This document shows positions 1 to 7,589 of a stretch of DNA of 20,199 nt, piece after piece. Below the pieces are notes generated by a model, which saw only the letters and a program-made list of their open reading frames with translations, made no database searches and was not told where the DNA came from. The DNA comes from Oscillospiraceae bacterium (GTDB taxonomy: Bacteria; Bacillota; Clostridia; Oscillospirales; Ruminococcaceae). The stretch covers positions 1-20,199 of the forward strand of contig JAEDMB010000017.1 of NCBI GenBank assembly GCA_016303235.1, given 5' to 3'. Position 1 is the first letter of the stretch; each line of letters begins with the position of its first letter. The position numbers and the translations under genes were made by a program.

Positions 1-514
1 AAAGTGAAAGACCGCATGTCATTTTTACAATACCCTCCGCAAGCTGTGAAAATGCCGTTGGGTACATGTTGCTTAATCCCTCGTAATATCCACGCTCTAC
101 GGCGGTAATGCACCCGAAAAATACTGACGGTGCAATAAGTTTTACTGCAAGCTCCGCTTCGGGACAGTCGCCTATATATGTACAGAACGGCTTTGCTGTG
201 AAATATATTATAAGACTTCCGGCAAGTCCGGTAAGGGAAAATATAAGAATTGCAGTTTTCCGGACTTTTTTTGCATTGTCGTACATTCCGAAAACGGCAC
301 TCTGTGCCGTAAGATGTGCCACGGCTGTTGAAAGTCCTGTGACACTTAATGCATATACGGGCAGAAAAAGACTGTAAGCACAGCTGAAATAACTCATTCC
401 GACTCCGCCAAGGATATTTGTGAGAGGTATTTTGAATACTGCTCCGAGAATTTTTGATATAACTGCCGAAATCATCAGTATAAGGGAGCTTTTTATAAAA
501 TCCTGCTTTTTCAA
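1..514 (-). CDS. SpoVB/YabM-like oligosaccharide flippase, 5' part only
   Basis: Reading the minus strand leftward from 514 gives an open frame of 171 codons that runs off the window edge, so only the N-terminal third is present. The product begins LKKQDFIKSSLILM, followed by a SKILGAVFKIPLTNILGG-type stretch and repeated hydrophobic helices. This is the characteristic start of the MATE/MVF-type flippases (SpoVB, YabM, MurJ relatives), which move lipid-linked saccharides across the membrane. The start is TTG at 514-512. It is chosen because AAAGGTGAT lies 6 bases upstream and because the family normally begins with a short basic stretch just before the first helix. No ATG alternative fits. 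The gene is divergent from the aminotransferase at 632. In Bacillus, yabM lies next to mazG (yabN); here it is inverted and about 3 kb from mazG. Its exact substrate cannot be told from this fragment. Confidence 0.75.
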   Translation of the reverse strand, partial: MKKQDFIKSSLILMISAVISKILGAVFKIPLTNILGGVGMSYFSCAYSLFLPVYALSVTGLSTAVAHLTAQSAVFGMYDNAKKVRKTAILIFSLTGLAGSLIIYFTAKPFCTYIGDCPEAELAVKLIAPSVFFGCITAVERGYYEGLSNMYPTAFSQLAEGIVKMTCGLSL

Positions 515-557
515 GGCAACATCACCTTTCTTGATTCTGATTTATAAAAAATATATG

Positions 558-586
558 TTGCCTGTTCGGGAAATATGTGTTATAAT
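558..586 (+). promoter_or_regulatory. Sigma-A-type promoter for the aminotransferase-trpS operon
   Basis: TTGCCT (558-563) and TATAAT (581-586) are 17 bases apart. The -10 is preceded by TGT, forming an extended TGnTATAAT box. Transcription would start near 593, about 40 bases before the ATG at 632. The site lies in the divergent gap with the flippase gene. Confidence 0.7.
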
Positions 587-631
587 TAAAAAGCACAGAA
601 TATCAAAATATCTTAGAAAGGCTGATTTACT

Positions 632-1825
632 ATGGAATATATTTTTTCAGATAAAGTATCAACTCTTAAAGCTTCGGCAATAAGAGAAATTCTGAAATTT
701 ACATCTGACCCTGAAGTAATTTCATTTTCTGCCGGAAATCCTGCTCCGGAGGCTTTTCCGGCTGAAAAAATCGCTGAAATTTCCTCTGATTTGCTTAAAA
801 ATGACCCTGTACTTGCATTGCAGTACAGCGTTACAGAGGGTTATACTCCTCTGCGTGATGAGCTTAAAAAAAATCTCAGCTTGAAAAAATGCTTTAATCC
901 CGATATTGATGACCTTGTAATAACATCGGGAGCTCAGCAGGCTAATGAACTCGCATGCAAGGTTCTTCTGAATGAGGGAGATACTATTATATGTGAATCC
1001 CCGAGCTTTATAGGTTCTCTGAACGCTTTCAGGTCTTACAATGTAAATCTTGTAGGAATTGAACTCGAAGATGACGGAATAAATCTTGAAAAGCTTGAAC
1101 AGGCTGTCAAATCAAACAAGAATGTTAAAATACTCTACCTTATCCCGAATTTTCAGAATCCCACAGGCTTGACTATGTCATGGGAAAAGCGTAAGGCTGT
1201 ATACGAAATGGCAAAGAAATATAATTTTATAATTCTTGAGGATAATCCTTATGGCGATTTGAGATTTGAGGGCGAGGAAATTCCGTCTATAAAAACTCTC
1301 GACACTGATGGCAGAGTAATTTATTCCGGAACTTTTTCAAAAATTCTTTCCCCCGGATTCAGAACAGGATATGTTTCAGCTCCTAAGGAAATTATTCAGA
1401 AAATTGTCGTATGCAAGCAGGTTTCCGATGTTCATTCAAATATATGGGCTCAGGTAATCTGTCACAGATTTATTACTCAGGTTGATATGGAAAAGCATTT
1501 TGAAAAGCTCCGTGCAGTTTACAGAAAGAAATGCAGTCTTATGATTTCAAAAATCGAGGAATGTTTCTCTGATAAAATAAGCTTTACAAGACCTCAGGGC
1601 GGTTTGTTTATCTGGTGTACACTTCCGGAAAATGCTGATATGCCCTCATTCTGCAAAAAAGCCGTATCAGAATATAAAATTGCCGTTGTACCCGGAAATG
1701 CTTTTACAATTAATGAAAGTGACCCGACATCATCATTCCGTCTGAACTTCTCAACCCCTACTGATGAACAGCTTATCAAGGGTACTGAAATTCTCGGAAA
1801 AATGACAAGGGAAATGTTTAAATAA
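632..1825 (+). CDS. PLP-dependent aminotransferase, class I/II
   Basis: A 397-residue cytosolic fold-type I aminotransferase that moves an amino group between an amino acid and a 2-oxo acid using pyridoxal phosphate. Visible hallmarks are SFSAGNPAPEAFP near the N-terminus, PNFQNPTG in the middle, the EDNPYGDL cofactor segment, the Schiff-base lysine in SGTFSKILSPG (Lys237), and the substrate-carboxylate arginine in SFRLNF near the C-terminus. The overall pattern matches the LysN / 2-aminoadipate aminotransferase and MocR-domain group, but there is no N-terminal GntR helix-turn-helix. AGAAAGG lies 10 bases before the ATG at 632. It is the first gene of an apparent three-gene unit with the 174-residue protein and trpS. 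Substrate is undetermined. The trpS neighbour and the aryl-acid genes elsewhere in the window make an aromatic amino acid possible, but that is inference; branched-chain or 2-aminoadipate activity is equally possible. Confidence 0.9.
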   Translation: MEYIFSDKVSTLKASAIREILKFTSDPEVISFSAGNPAPEAFPAEKIAEISSDLLKNDPVLALQYSVTEGYTPLRDELKKNLSLKKCFNPDIDDLVITSGAQQANELACKVLLNEGDTIICESPSFIGSLNAFRSYNVNLVGIELEDDGINLEKLEQAVKSNKNVKILYLIPNFQNPTGLTMSWEKRKAVYEMAKKYNFIILEDNPYGDLRFEGEEIPSIKTLDTDGRVIYSGTFSKILSPGFRTGYVSAPKEIIQKIVVCKQVSDVHSNIWAQVICHRFITQVDMEKHFEKLRAVYRKKCSLMISKIEECFSDKISFTRPQGGLFIWCTLPENADMPSFCKKAVSEYKIAVVPGNAFTINESDPTSSFRLNFSTPTDEQLIKGTEILGKMTREMFK

Positions 1826-1851
1826 ATTTTTAATGAAAGGAATTTTTAGCT

Positions 1852-2376
1852 ATGGCAAGACGTTCACCGCTGGACAGATACAGCGTTACACAAAATTATA
1901 TTATGACAAGAGGTCAGGCTCTTACTTTTCCGTCAAAATATTTCAAAATGAAACTCAAACCCGATGAAGTATACGGAGTAGTTATTGATATGCCTATGGG
2001 CAATTCCATACTTACAACAATGGTATCATTCCTCAATGGTGCAACAAATCTTTACTTCAATATGGGCGGAGAATATTCCGGTGCATCACAGAGATATGTC
2101 AACCTCGTTCAGGCTACACGCACTCTCGTTCTCTATGCAAACAGCCTCCTCCCGCAGTGTCAGAAAGTAAAGGCTTTTGACCTCCCGACAGGAAATACAC
2201 ATTTTATATATCTCCTTACAAATAACGGAGTCTATAAAACGGAACTTCTTCCCGCAACTGTTGCACAGGAATCACCCGAAAAAAGAGGAGTTTTCAATCT
2301 CTATCAGAAAGTTCTTTCAGAAGTAAGAACATGTCAGCTTAAGGACCAGCAGGCATCAAGAAATAAGAATAAGTAA
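1852..2376 (+). CDS. Unrecognised 174-residue protein between aminotransferase and trpS
   Basis: I do not recognise this protein. The reading frame is supported by GAAAGGA 10 bases before the ATG, by codon use like its neighbours, and by tight packing: 26 bases after the aminotransferase and 19 bases before trpS. It starts with a basic segment (MARRSPLDRY) and ends with a basic, lysine- and asparagine-rich tail. The centre looks like a compact alpha/beta domain: a strand around residues 40-47 (VYGVVIDM), a predicted strand around 62-70, a helix around 83-100, and a strand around 117-130 (HFIYLLTNNGVY). There is no signal peptide, membrane helix or metal-binding cluster, so it is probably cytosolic. 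The strand-helix-strand order is loosely like roadblock/longin or profilin-type folds, but I cannot assign one from sequence alone. Co-transcription with trpS gives no clear function. Confidence 0.75.
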   Translation: MARRSPLDRYSVTQNYIMTRGQALTFPSKYFKMKLKPDEVYGVVIDMPMGNSILTTMVSFLNGATNLYFNMGGEYSGASQRYVNLVQATRTLVLYANSLLPQCQKVKAFDLPTGNTHFIYLLTNNGVYKTELLPATVAQESPEKRGVFNLYQKVLSEVRTCQLKDQQASRNKNK

Positions 2377-2395
2377 TTTTTTTCAGGTGATTTAT

Positions 2396-3394
2396 ATGGA
2401 AGATAAAAAAGTTATTTTCAGCGGTATTCAGCCCACAGGAACATTTACTCTCGGCAACTATATAGGTGCTGTCCGCAACTGGAAACCGCTTCAGGACGAA
2501 TATAACTGCATTTACTGCGTTGTAAATATGCACGCTATAACAGTAAGACAGGAGCCGGCAAAGCTCCGCAAAAATACGCTTGATGCATATGCACTTCTTA
2601 TGGCATGCGGTATAGACCCCGAAAAGTCAATACTTTTCATTCAGAGCCATGTAAAAACTCATGCGGAATTAAGCTGGGTTTTAAGCTGTGCAACACAGTT
2701 CGGAGAGCTTTCAAGAATGACACAGTTCAAAGACAAGAGCAAGCGTCACCCCGATGATATAAATGCAGGTCTTTTCACATATCCGGTACTTATGGCATCT
2801 GATATTCTTGCATACAATGCCGATTTGGTTCCTGTCGGTGTTGACCAGAAACAGCACCTCGAACTTGCAAGAAATATCGCTCAGAGATTTAATCAGCGTT
2901 ACGGCGAACTTTTTAAAATTCCGGACGCTTATATTCCCGAAGTCGGTGCAAAGGTAATGTCATTGCAGGAGCCTACAAAAAAGATGTCAAAATCTGATGA
3001 AAATCCTAATGCTTGTATTCTCATTCTTGATGATAAGGATACTATTATAAGAAAGTTCAAGCGTGCCGTCACTGACAGTGAATCAGAAATCTGTTACCGT
3101 GAGGGCAAGGACGGTATCAATAACCTTATGACTATCTATTCAAGCGTTACCGGTAAGAATTTCGATGAAATTACATCAGAATTTGCAGGAAAGGGCTACG
3201 GTGATTTTAAAATTGCTGTCGGTGAGGCTGTTGCTGACCATCTTGCCCCTATCCGTGAAAAATTTGCGGAATACAGTGCCGATAAGGAATATCTGAAAAA
3301 ATGCTATACCGAGGGTGCTGAAAAGGCTCTTGCATATTCGCAGAGAATTGTCTCAAAAGCTTACAGAAAAGTCGGTTTTGTTGATATAAAATAA
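2396..3394 (+). CDS. trpS: Tryptophan--tRNA ligase
   Basis: Class I aminoacyl-tRNA synthetase of 332 residues that charges tRNA(Trp) with tryptophan in the cytosol. The N-terminus carries the family signature SGIQPTGTFTLGNYIG (residues 9-24), which holds the HIGH-equivalent ATP site. The KMSKS loop is at residues 196-200, and GVDQKQHLELAR lies between them. Length is normal for bacterial TrpS. I place the start at the ATG at 2396 because AGGTGAT lies 4 bases upstream. An in-frame GTG at 2387 overlaps that ribosome-binding site and would add three residues, so it is unlikely to be used. It follows the 174-residue gene by 19 bases, and a hairpin terminator overlapping its stop codon closes the unit. 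There is no space for a T-box leader directly upstream, so any tryptophan control would have to act at the promoter near 558-586. Confidence 0.97.
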   Translation: MEDKKVIFSGIQPTGTFTLGNYIGAVRNWKPLQDEYNCIYCVVNMHAITVRQEPAKLRKNTLDAYALLMACGIDPEKSILFIQSHVKTHAELSWVLSCATQFGELSRMTQFKDKSKRHPDDINAGLFTYPVLMASDILAYNADLVPVGVDQKQHLELARNIAQRFNQRYGELFKIPDAYIPEVGAKVMSLQEPTKKMSKSDENPNACILILDDKDTIIRKFKRAVTDSESEICYREGKDGINNLMTIYSSVTGKNFDEITSEFAGKGYGDFKIAVGEAVADHLAPIREKFAEYSADKEYLKKCYTEGAEKALAYSQRIVSKAYRKVGFVDIK

Positions 3395-3414
3395 CTGGAA
3401 ATCGGTTATTTTTT
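3388..3414 (+). terminator. Rho-independent terminator after trpS
   Basis: A 10-bp stem (AAAATAACTG at 3388-3397 pairing with CGGTTATTTT at 3403-3412, including one T-G wobble) has a 5-base loop GAAAT and runs into a stretch of T (3409-3414). The left arm overlaps the trpS stop codon. Confidence 0.75.
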
Positions 3415-3474
3415 ACAAAACCTTTAAGAAAAAATATAATTATTTTGCTTATTTACCAAACTTAAAAAAATATA

Positions 3475-3506
3475 TTGCATTTTACGGCGTTTTGAGTTAT
3501 TATAAT
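3475..3506 (+). promoter_or_regulatory. Candidate promoter for mazG-hup-rqcP-yfhO-AEC
   Basis: TTGCAT (3475-3480) is followed after 17 bases by TATTAT (3498-3503), which overlaps a perfect TATAAT at 3501-3506. With the perfect box the spacing is 20 bases, so the TATTAT register is preferred. It sits between the trpS terminator and mazG, where a new transcript is expected. Confidence 0.55.
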
Positions 3507-3547
3507 AAAAGTAACACTGTTGAATGCAATACGGAGGCTTCAGTTTT

Positions 3548-4348
3548 ATGATTGATTTTAATCAGAAGGATAATTATAATATAAATGACCTTATCGAAAT
3601 CGTCCGCCTTTTAAGAAGTGAAAACGGCTGTCCATGGGATAAAGAACAGACTCACAAATCACTTAAAAGCGATTTCATTGAGGAGACATGCGAGGCTATT
3701 GAGGCTATTGACCTTGAAGATACGGAACTTCTCAGAGAAGAACTCGGCGATGTTCTTTTACAGGTCGTATTCCATACTTCAATTGAAACTGATGCCGGAA
3801 ATTTCAATTTTGATGATGTCTGTGACGAGGTTGCAAAAAAGCTTATAGTCCGTCACCCCCATGTTTTCGGAGATACCATTGTCAGCAATACTGATGACGT
3901 TCTTAAAAACTGGGACAGCATCAAAAAGGAAACTAAAGGTCAGGAAACTTATACAGATACCCTTAAAAGCGTTGCAAAATCACTGCCCGCCCTTATGAGA
4001 GCTCAGAAAATCGGAAAAAGGGCTATGCGTGCAGGATTTGATTATGTTTCAGCAGAGGACGCTTTCAGGGCTCTGGATTCCGAAAAGGCTGAACTCGATG
4101 AGGCTTTTCTCTCCGGAAATTCAGAAAATATCTTTGATGAATTCGGTGACCTGCTTTTCTCATGTGTTAATCTTGCCCGTCATCTGGGAATAGATGCTGA
4201 ACAGGCACTCACTCACGCTTCTGATAAATTCATCAGAAGATTTGAAAAAGCTGAGGAATTTATAAATTATGATTCCTTCGATATGAAAGAGCTTGAGCCT
4301 GAAAAGCTCGATGAATACTGGAAAAGGGCTAAAAAATTTTATAAATAA
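3548..4348 (+). CDS. mazG: Nucleoside triphosphate pyrophosphohydrolase MazG
   Basis: A 266-residue cytosolic enzyme that hydrolyses nucleoside triphosphates to monophosphate and pyrophosphate, acting in nucleotide-pool cleaning. The first MazG domain shows GCPWDKEQTH (residues 27-36) and the metal-binding acidic set E45-E46-x-x-E49 with E64-E65-x-x-D68. A second, weaker copy lies in the C-terminal half (acidic residues in the DEFGDLLF region), as in E. coli MazG, whose length it matches closely. Bacillus YabN has an extra N-terminal tetrapyrrole-methylase domain, which is absent here. The ATG at 3548 is preferred because GGAGG (3533-3537) lies 10 bases upstream; an in-frame ATG at 3524 precedes that site and would place it inside the coding region. 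hup follows 19 bases after the stop. Confidence 0.95.
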   Translation: MIDFNQKDNYNINDLIEIVRLLRSENGCPWDKEQTHKSLKSDFIEETCEAIEAIDLEDTELLREELGDVLLQVVFHTSIETDAGNFNFDDVCDEVAKKLIVRHPHVFGDTIVSNTDDVLKNWDSIKKETKGQETYTDTLKSVAKSLPALMRAQKIGKRAMRAGFDYVSAEDAFRALDSEKAELDEAFLSGNSENIFDEFGDLLFSCVNLARHLGIDAEQALTHASDKFIRRFEKAEEFINYDSFDMKELEPEKLDEYWKRAKKFYK

Positions 4349-4367
4349 TTTTGGAGGTATTTTTTCA

Positions 4368-4643
4368 ATGAAAAAGTCAGAACTCGTTAGCGTTATTGCC
4401 GAAAAGGGCGGTTGGAAGAAAAAAGATGCTGATACTATCCTCAATGTTGTACTTGATTCTATAACAGAATCTCTCCAGAACGGCGAAAAGGTATCTATTA
4501 CTGGTTTCGGTACTTTTCAGGTTAAGGAAAGAGGAGAAAAGAAGTGCATAAATCCTCGTACAAAGCAGGAAACAATCTGTCCCGCAAGTAAAGCTCCTGT
4601 TTTCAAGGCTGGAAAGACTCTCAAGGAAGTTGTTAATAAGTAA
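4368..4643 (+). CDS. hup: HU-family DNA-binding protein
   Basis: A 91-residue histone-like protein that binds and bends DNA as a dimer and helps organise the nucleoid. It has the full HU layout: an N-terminal two-helix dimerisation part (MKKSELVSVIAEKGG onward), the conserved GFGTF turn, the DNA-gripping beta arm containing NPRTKQE, and the terminal helix with FKAGKTLKEVV. Cys residues in the arm (KKCINPR and ETICPAS) are unusual for HU but do not disrupt the fold pattern. The start is the ATG at 4368, with GGAGG 10 bases upstream; the open frame extends further upstream but overlaps mazG. It lies between mazG and rqcP, as is common in Clostridia, and a strong terminator follows it directly. 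Confidence 0.95.
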   Translation: MKKSELVSVIAEKGGWKKKDADTILNVVLDSITESLQNGEKVSITGFGTFQVKERGEKKCINPRTKQETICPASKAPVFKAGKTLKEVVNK

Positions 4644-4658
4644 TTTGTTTTAAATCTG

Positions 4659-4688
4659 ACGGGAAAGTATATTGCTTTCCCGTTTTTT
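4659..4688 (+). terminator. Rho-independent terminator between hup and rqcP
   Basis: A perfect 9-bp stem (ACGGGAAAG at 4659-4667 with CTTTCCCGT at 4675-4683), loop TATATTG, is followed by six T (4683-4688). The ribosome-binding site of rqcP begins only about 16 bases later, so rqcP and the genes behind it must rely on read-through unless an unseen promoter exists. Confidence 0.85.
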
Positions 4689-4723
4689 ATGATGAATTTT
4701 TTATGAAAGGTGGTATAAATATA

Positions 4724-4966
4724 ATGCGTCTGGATAAATATCTCAAGGTAACCAGACTTATAAAGCGTCGAACTGTCGCAAATGAAGCCTGTGATGCCGG
4801 CAAAATAACAGTAAACGGCAAAATTGCACGTGCCTCCTATGATGTCAAAGAGAATGATATAATAGAAATTGCTATGGGAAACAAGCCTGTCAGGGTAAAA
4901 GTTCTCAAAGTTTCCGAGTACGCAACAAAAGAAAATGCATCTGATAATTATACTGTGATTGAGTAG
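4724..4966 (+). CDS. rqcP: S4-domain RNA-binding protein RqcP
   Basis: An 80-residue protein that is almost entirely one S4 RNA-binding domain: MRLDKYLKVTRLIKRRTVAN, then CDAGKITVNGK and the DVKENDIIEI strand. This matches Bacillus YabO/RqcP, which binds the 50S subunit with RqcH and helps add alanine tails to stalled nascent chains during ribosome quality control. Heat-shock protein Hsp15 (HslR) is a more distant alternative. The start is the ATG at 4724, preceded by GAAAGGTGG. An in-frame ATG at 4703 lies before that site and is rejected. The mazG-hup-rqcP order agrees with the family's usual neighbourhood. The stop is nine bases before the yfhO start codon, so the two are probably co-transcribed. 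Confidence 0.9.
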   Translation: MRLDKYLKVTRLIKRRTVANEACDAGKITVNGKIARASYDVKENDIIEIAMGNKPVRVKVLKVSEYATKENASDNYTVIE

Positions 4967-4975
4967 GGCTTGCGT

Positions 4976-7570
4976 ATGAGTAAAAAGACATCTTTAATAT
5001 CATTTTTACTTGGCACGGCAATCCTGTTTATTTATTTTCTTTTTAACGGCTATTATCCTTTCGGAGAACGTTCCGTTGCGTGGTGCGATATGGAACAGCA
5101 GTATATCCCCCTTCTCCTTGAACTTAAAGAGGGAAGTGTTTTAAGCGGTGGGGGAGGCGGTATGAATTTCTGGGGAGTATTCTTTTTCTTTCTCTCCTCA
5201 CCCTTTTCACTTCTTGTATTTCTGACAAAAACTGAAAATGTAATATATCTTGTGAATTTTATCACGGCGTTGAAATTCGGACTTTGCGGACTTACCTTTT
5301 CAATATATCTGAGATATGACAACAAGGAAATAAAGCCTGTTCTGAATATAATTTTAAGCCTTATGTATGCTTACAGCGGATATAATATAATGTATTATCA
5401 GAACAGCATGTGGCTTGATATAGTATATATGTTTCCGGTCTTTATGATAGCTTTCAGGGAGCTTATAAAGAACGGCAGAACAATGCCCTATATAATATGT
5501 ATGTCTGTTATGGTATATCTGAATTATTACATATCATATATGATTGTTCTGTTTACAGTAATATCATCGGCATTTCTTCTGAAAAATGAGTGTCCGAAGA
5601 ATGAAAGACGCAGAAATTCACTTAAATTTATGATTTCAAGCTTTATATCAGCTCTGATAACTTCTCCCGTATGGCTTGTATCACTTATTCAGGTAATGGA
5701 ATCAGGACGCAAAAGCATTGAAAATGACGGCGGACGTACAAATTTCTTTGCAAATATTCTTGATAAATACTGTCTTCTTTCAGCAGTATCAATTGTAATA
5801 TTTGCAGTGCTTATAATGCTGAAAGACAAGGAATTTTTTAAACACGGCATAAGAAGATTTTATAAACATATAACAATTATTCTCCTTGTGACCGCCTTTA
5901 TAGACCCTTTCAACAAGATGTGGCATACAGGAAGCTATCAGGCATTTCCTTTAAGATATGGATTTATAATAATATTTATGTGCCTTGTTTCAGCCGGACA
6001 CTATATTTCCGATTCCGGAAATGCCAGAGTTTCTGATAAAAAAACTATGCTTATATGCATAAGCTTTATGCTTATATATGTGACCGCAATTGTTTTTATA
6101 AATTCAGAAAGAATTTTGTCATATGTTTGTTCTCTGAGCATAAGCAAAGAAAATGCCGTTATAATAATATGTTTAGGCATAATTGCACTGACAGTCAATA
6201 TATTCGCTGTTATGAGCTTTAAACAGCATCAGATAACTTCAAAAGTTTTAAATGCGGTTATGGGAACGGTATTTTTATTTGAAACAATTTTCTCGCTTAA
6301 TATCTATATGAAAAATGCTCCCGATATTACAGCAAGATATAACATTACTGCCGAACTTTCAGACAAGATAAAAGATGACAGCTTTTTCAGAGTCAAGTTG
6401 CAGAAACGCTATTTCTTTCCTAATATGCTTGAGGGTATGGGATATAATACCACATCGCATTATACTTCACTGACTAATCAGAATTTTATGAATGCTATGA
6501 AGAGAATGGGCTATTCAGCATACTGGCTTGATGTTTCATCAAACGGCGGAACACTTGTGACTGATGCCTTTCTTATGAATAAGTATATAATATCAGTCAT
6601 AGGAGATTTTGTCGGAAAAGGTGTTTACAGCTCTTTAAATCCTCTGAAAGTTTATATAAATGATGATATTCTTGACGGTGCATTTATTTCCGATGTATCT
6701 CCCGAAGAATTTGGAGAATACAATACTTCAGACCGAATGGATTTTTCGCAACTGCTTTGCAGTAAGATTCTTGAATCAGATAATATAATTCAGAAAACAG
6801 AGGATTTTACGGCAGAAAATGCCGAAGTAAATTTTTCGGACGGCGTATATAAAATAAAAAGAATTTCAGATGAGGAAGAATCAAGTATCACATATAATAT
6901 CTATGCAGAAAAAGACAAGATACTTTACTTTGATATTTTCGGAGACTATTCCGCAAGCCTTGATGAAAAATATTATGATTCATGTGATATATACGTAAAC
7001 GGCGAACTTCTGGAGGAAAGCTATCCGAGCCGTAAAATGAACGGCATACTGAATCTTGGACAGTTCCGTAATAAAGATGTTGAAGTAAAAATCAATATCA
7101 AAAAGGATTTTGATGCAAAGGATTTCGGCTTGTATATATTTGATACATACAGCTTTCAGAATTCGCTCCAGTCCGTCAATACGGCTGAAATCAAAAAGGA
7201 CGGAAACACTGTTAAAATAAGCGGAGAAGGTGAGGGATACCTTTATATTCCTCTTGCATATAACAAGGGATATATTGCCCAGCTTAACGGCAGAAGATGT
7301 AAAATAATAAAGTTTATGGATTCATTTATGGCTGTTAAGCTTGATGGAGGAGAATTTGAATTTTATGCTGAATTTTATCCGAGGGGCATTAAATTTTCAG
7401 TAGTCCTTTGCCTTATAGGATTTATAATTCTTGTAATATATCAGAAAAATATTGATATTATATCAGAAAACGAAAGACTTAAAAAATCAGCATACACAAT
7501 AAGACATTTTCTGACTGTATTTGTTATGTTTGTAATATATATAGGAGCTTTGGTTTTCTGGATAATTTAG
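4976..7570 (+). CDS. YfhO-family polytopic membrane protein
   Basis: An 864-residue membrane protein. The first half carries about ten or more hydrophobic helices, starting with SLISFLLGTAILFIYFLF. The first extracytoplasmic loop has the family pattern YYPFGERSVAWCDMEQQYIP followed by a glycine-rich GGGGGMNFWG segment. After about residue 460 comes a long hydrophilic, strand-rich region, and the protein ends with two more helices. This layout fits the YfhO family (GT-C-type glycosyltransferases). Bacillus and Listeria members have been linked to glycosylation of teichoic acids; a similar role in cell-surface polymer modification here is inference. The start is the ATG at 4976, with AGGG 7 bases upstream; a TTG at 4970 is too close to that site. 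It follows rqcP without a gap and precedes the AEC gene by 19 bases. Confidence 0.85.
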   Translation: MSKKTSLISFLLGTAILFIYFLFNGYYPFGERSVAWCDMEQQYIPLLLELKEGSVLSGGGGGMNFWGVFFFFLSSPFSLLVFLTKTENVIYLVNFITALKFGLCGLTFSIYLRYDNKEIKPVLNIILSLMYAYSGYNIMYYQNSMWLDIVYMFPVFMIAFRELIKNGRTMPYIICMSVMVYLNYYISYMIVLFTVISSAFLLKNECPKNERRRNSLKFMISSFISALITSPVWLVSLIQVMESGRKSIENDGGRTNFFANILDKYCLLSAVSIVIFAVLIMLKDKEFFKHGIRRFYKHITIILLVTAFIDPFNKMWHTGSYQAFPLRYGFIIIFMCLVSAGHYISDSGNARVSDKKTMLICISFMLIYVTAIVFINSERILSYVCSLSISKENAVIIICLGIIALTVNIFAVMSFKQHQITSKVLNAVMGTVFLFETIFSLNIYMKNAPDITARYNITAELSDKIKDDSFFRVKLQKRYFFPNMLEGMGYNTTSHYTSLTNQNFMNAMKRMGYSAYWLDVSSNGGTLVTDAFLMNKYIISVIGDFVGKGVYSSLNPLKVYINDDILDGAFISDVSPEEFGEYNTSDRMDFSQLLCSKILESDNIIQKTEDFTAENAEVNFSDGVYKIKRISDEEESSITYNIYAEKDKILYFDIFGDYSASLDEKYYDSCDIYVNGELLEESYPSRKMNGILNLGQFRNKDVEVKINIKKDFDAKDFGLYIFDTYSFQNSLQSVNTAEIKKDGNTVKISGEGEGYLYIPLAYNKGYIAQLNGRRCKIIKFMDSFMAVKLDGGEFEFYAEFYPRGIKFSVVLCLIGFIILVIYQKNIDIISENERLKKSAYTIRHFLTVFVMFVIYIGALVFWII

Positions 7571-7589
7571 CGAACGGAGAGACCTTAAA

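Noticed and set aside
108..683. Two plus-strand open frames of 87-89 codons at the left edge
   Set aside because: They lie mostly opposite the flippase gene, lack ribosome-binding sites and show no recognisable protein; the second runs into the aminotransferase start region.
2377..2395. T-box or trp leader control of trpS
   Set aside because: Only 19 bases separate trpS from the gene before it, and no T-box features appear in the leader upstream of 632 either.
5053..5325. Minus-strand frame of 90 codons inside the YfhO gene
   Set aside because: It has runs of lysine, proline and serine from the opposite strand of a glycine-rich coding stretch, and no ribosome-binding site.
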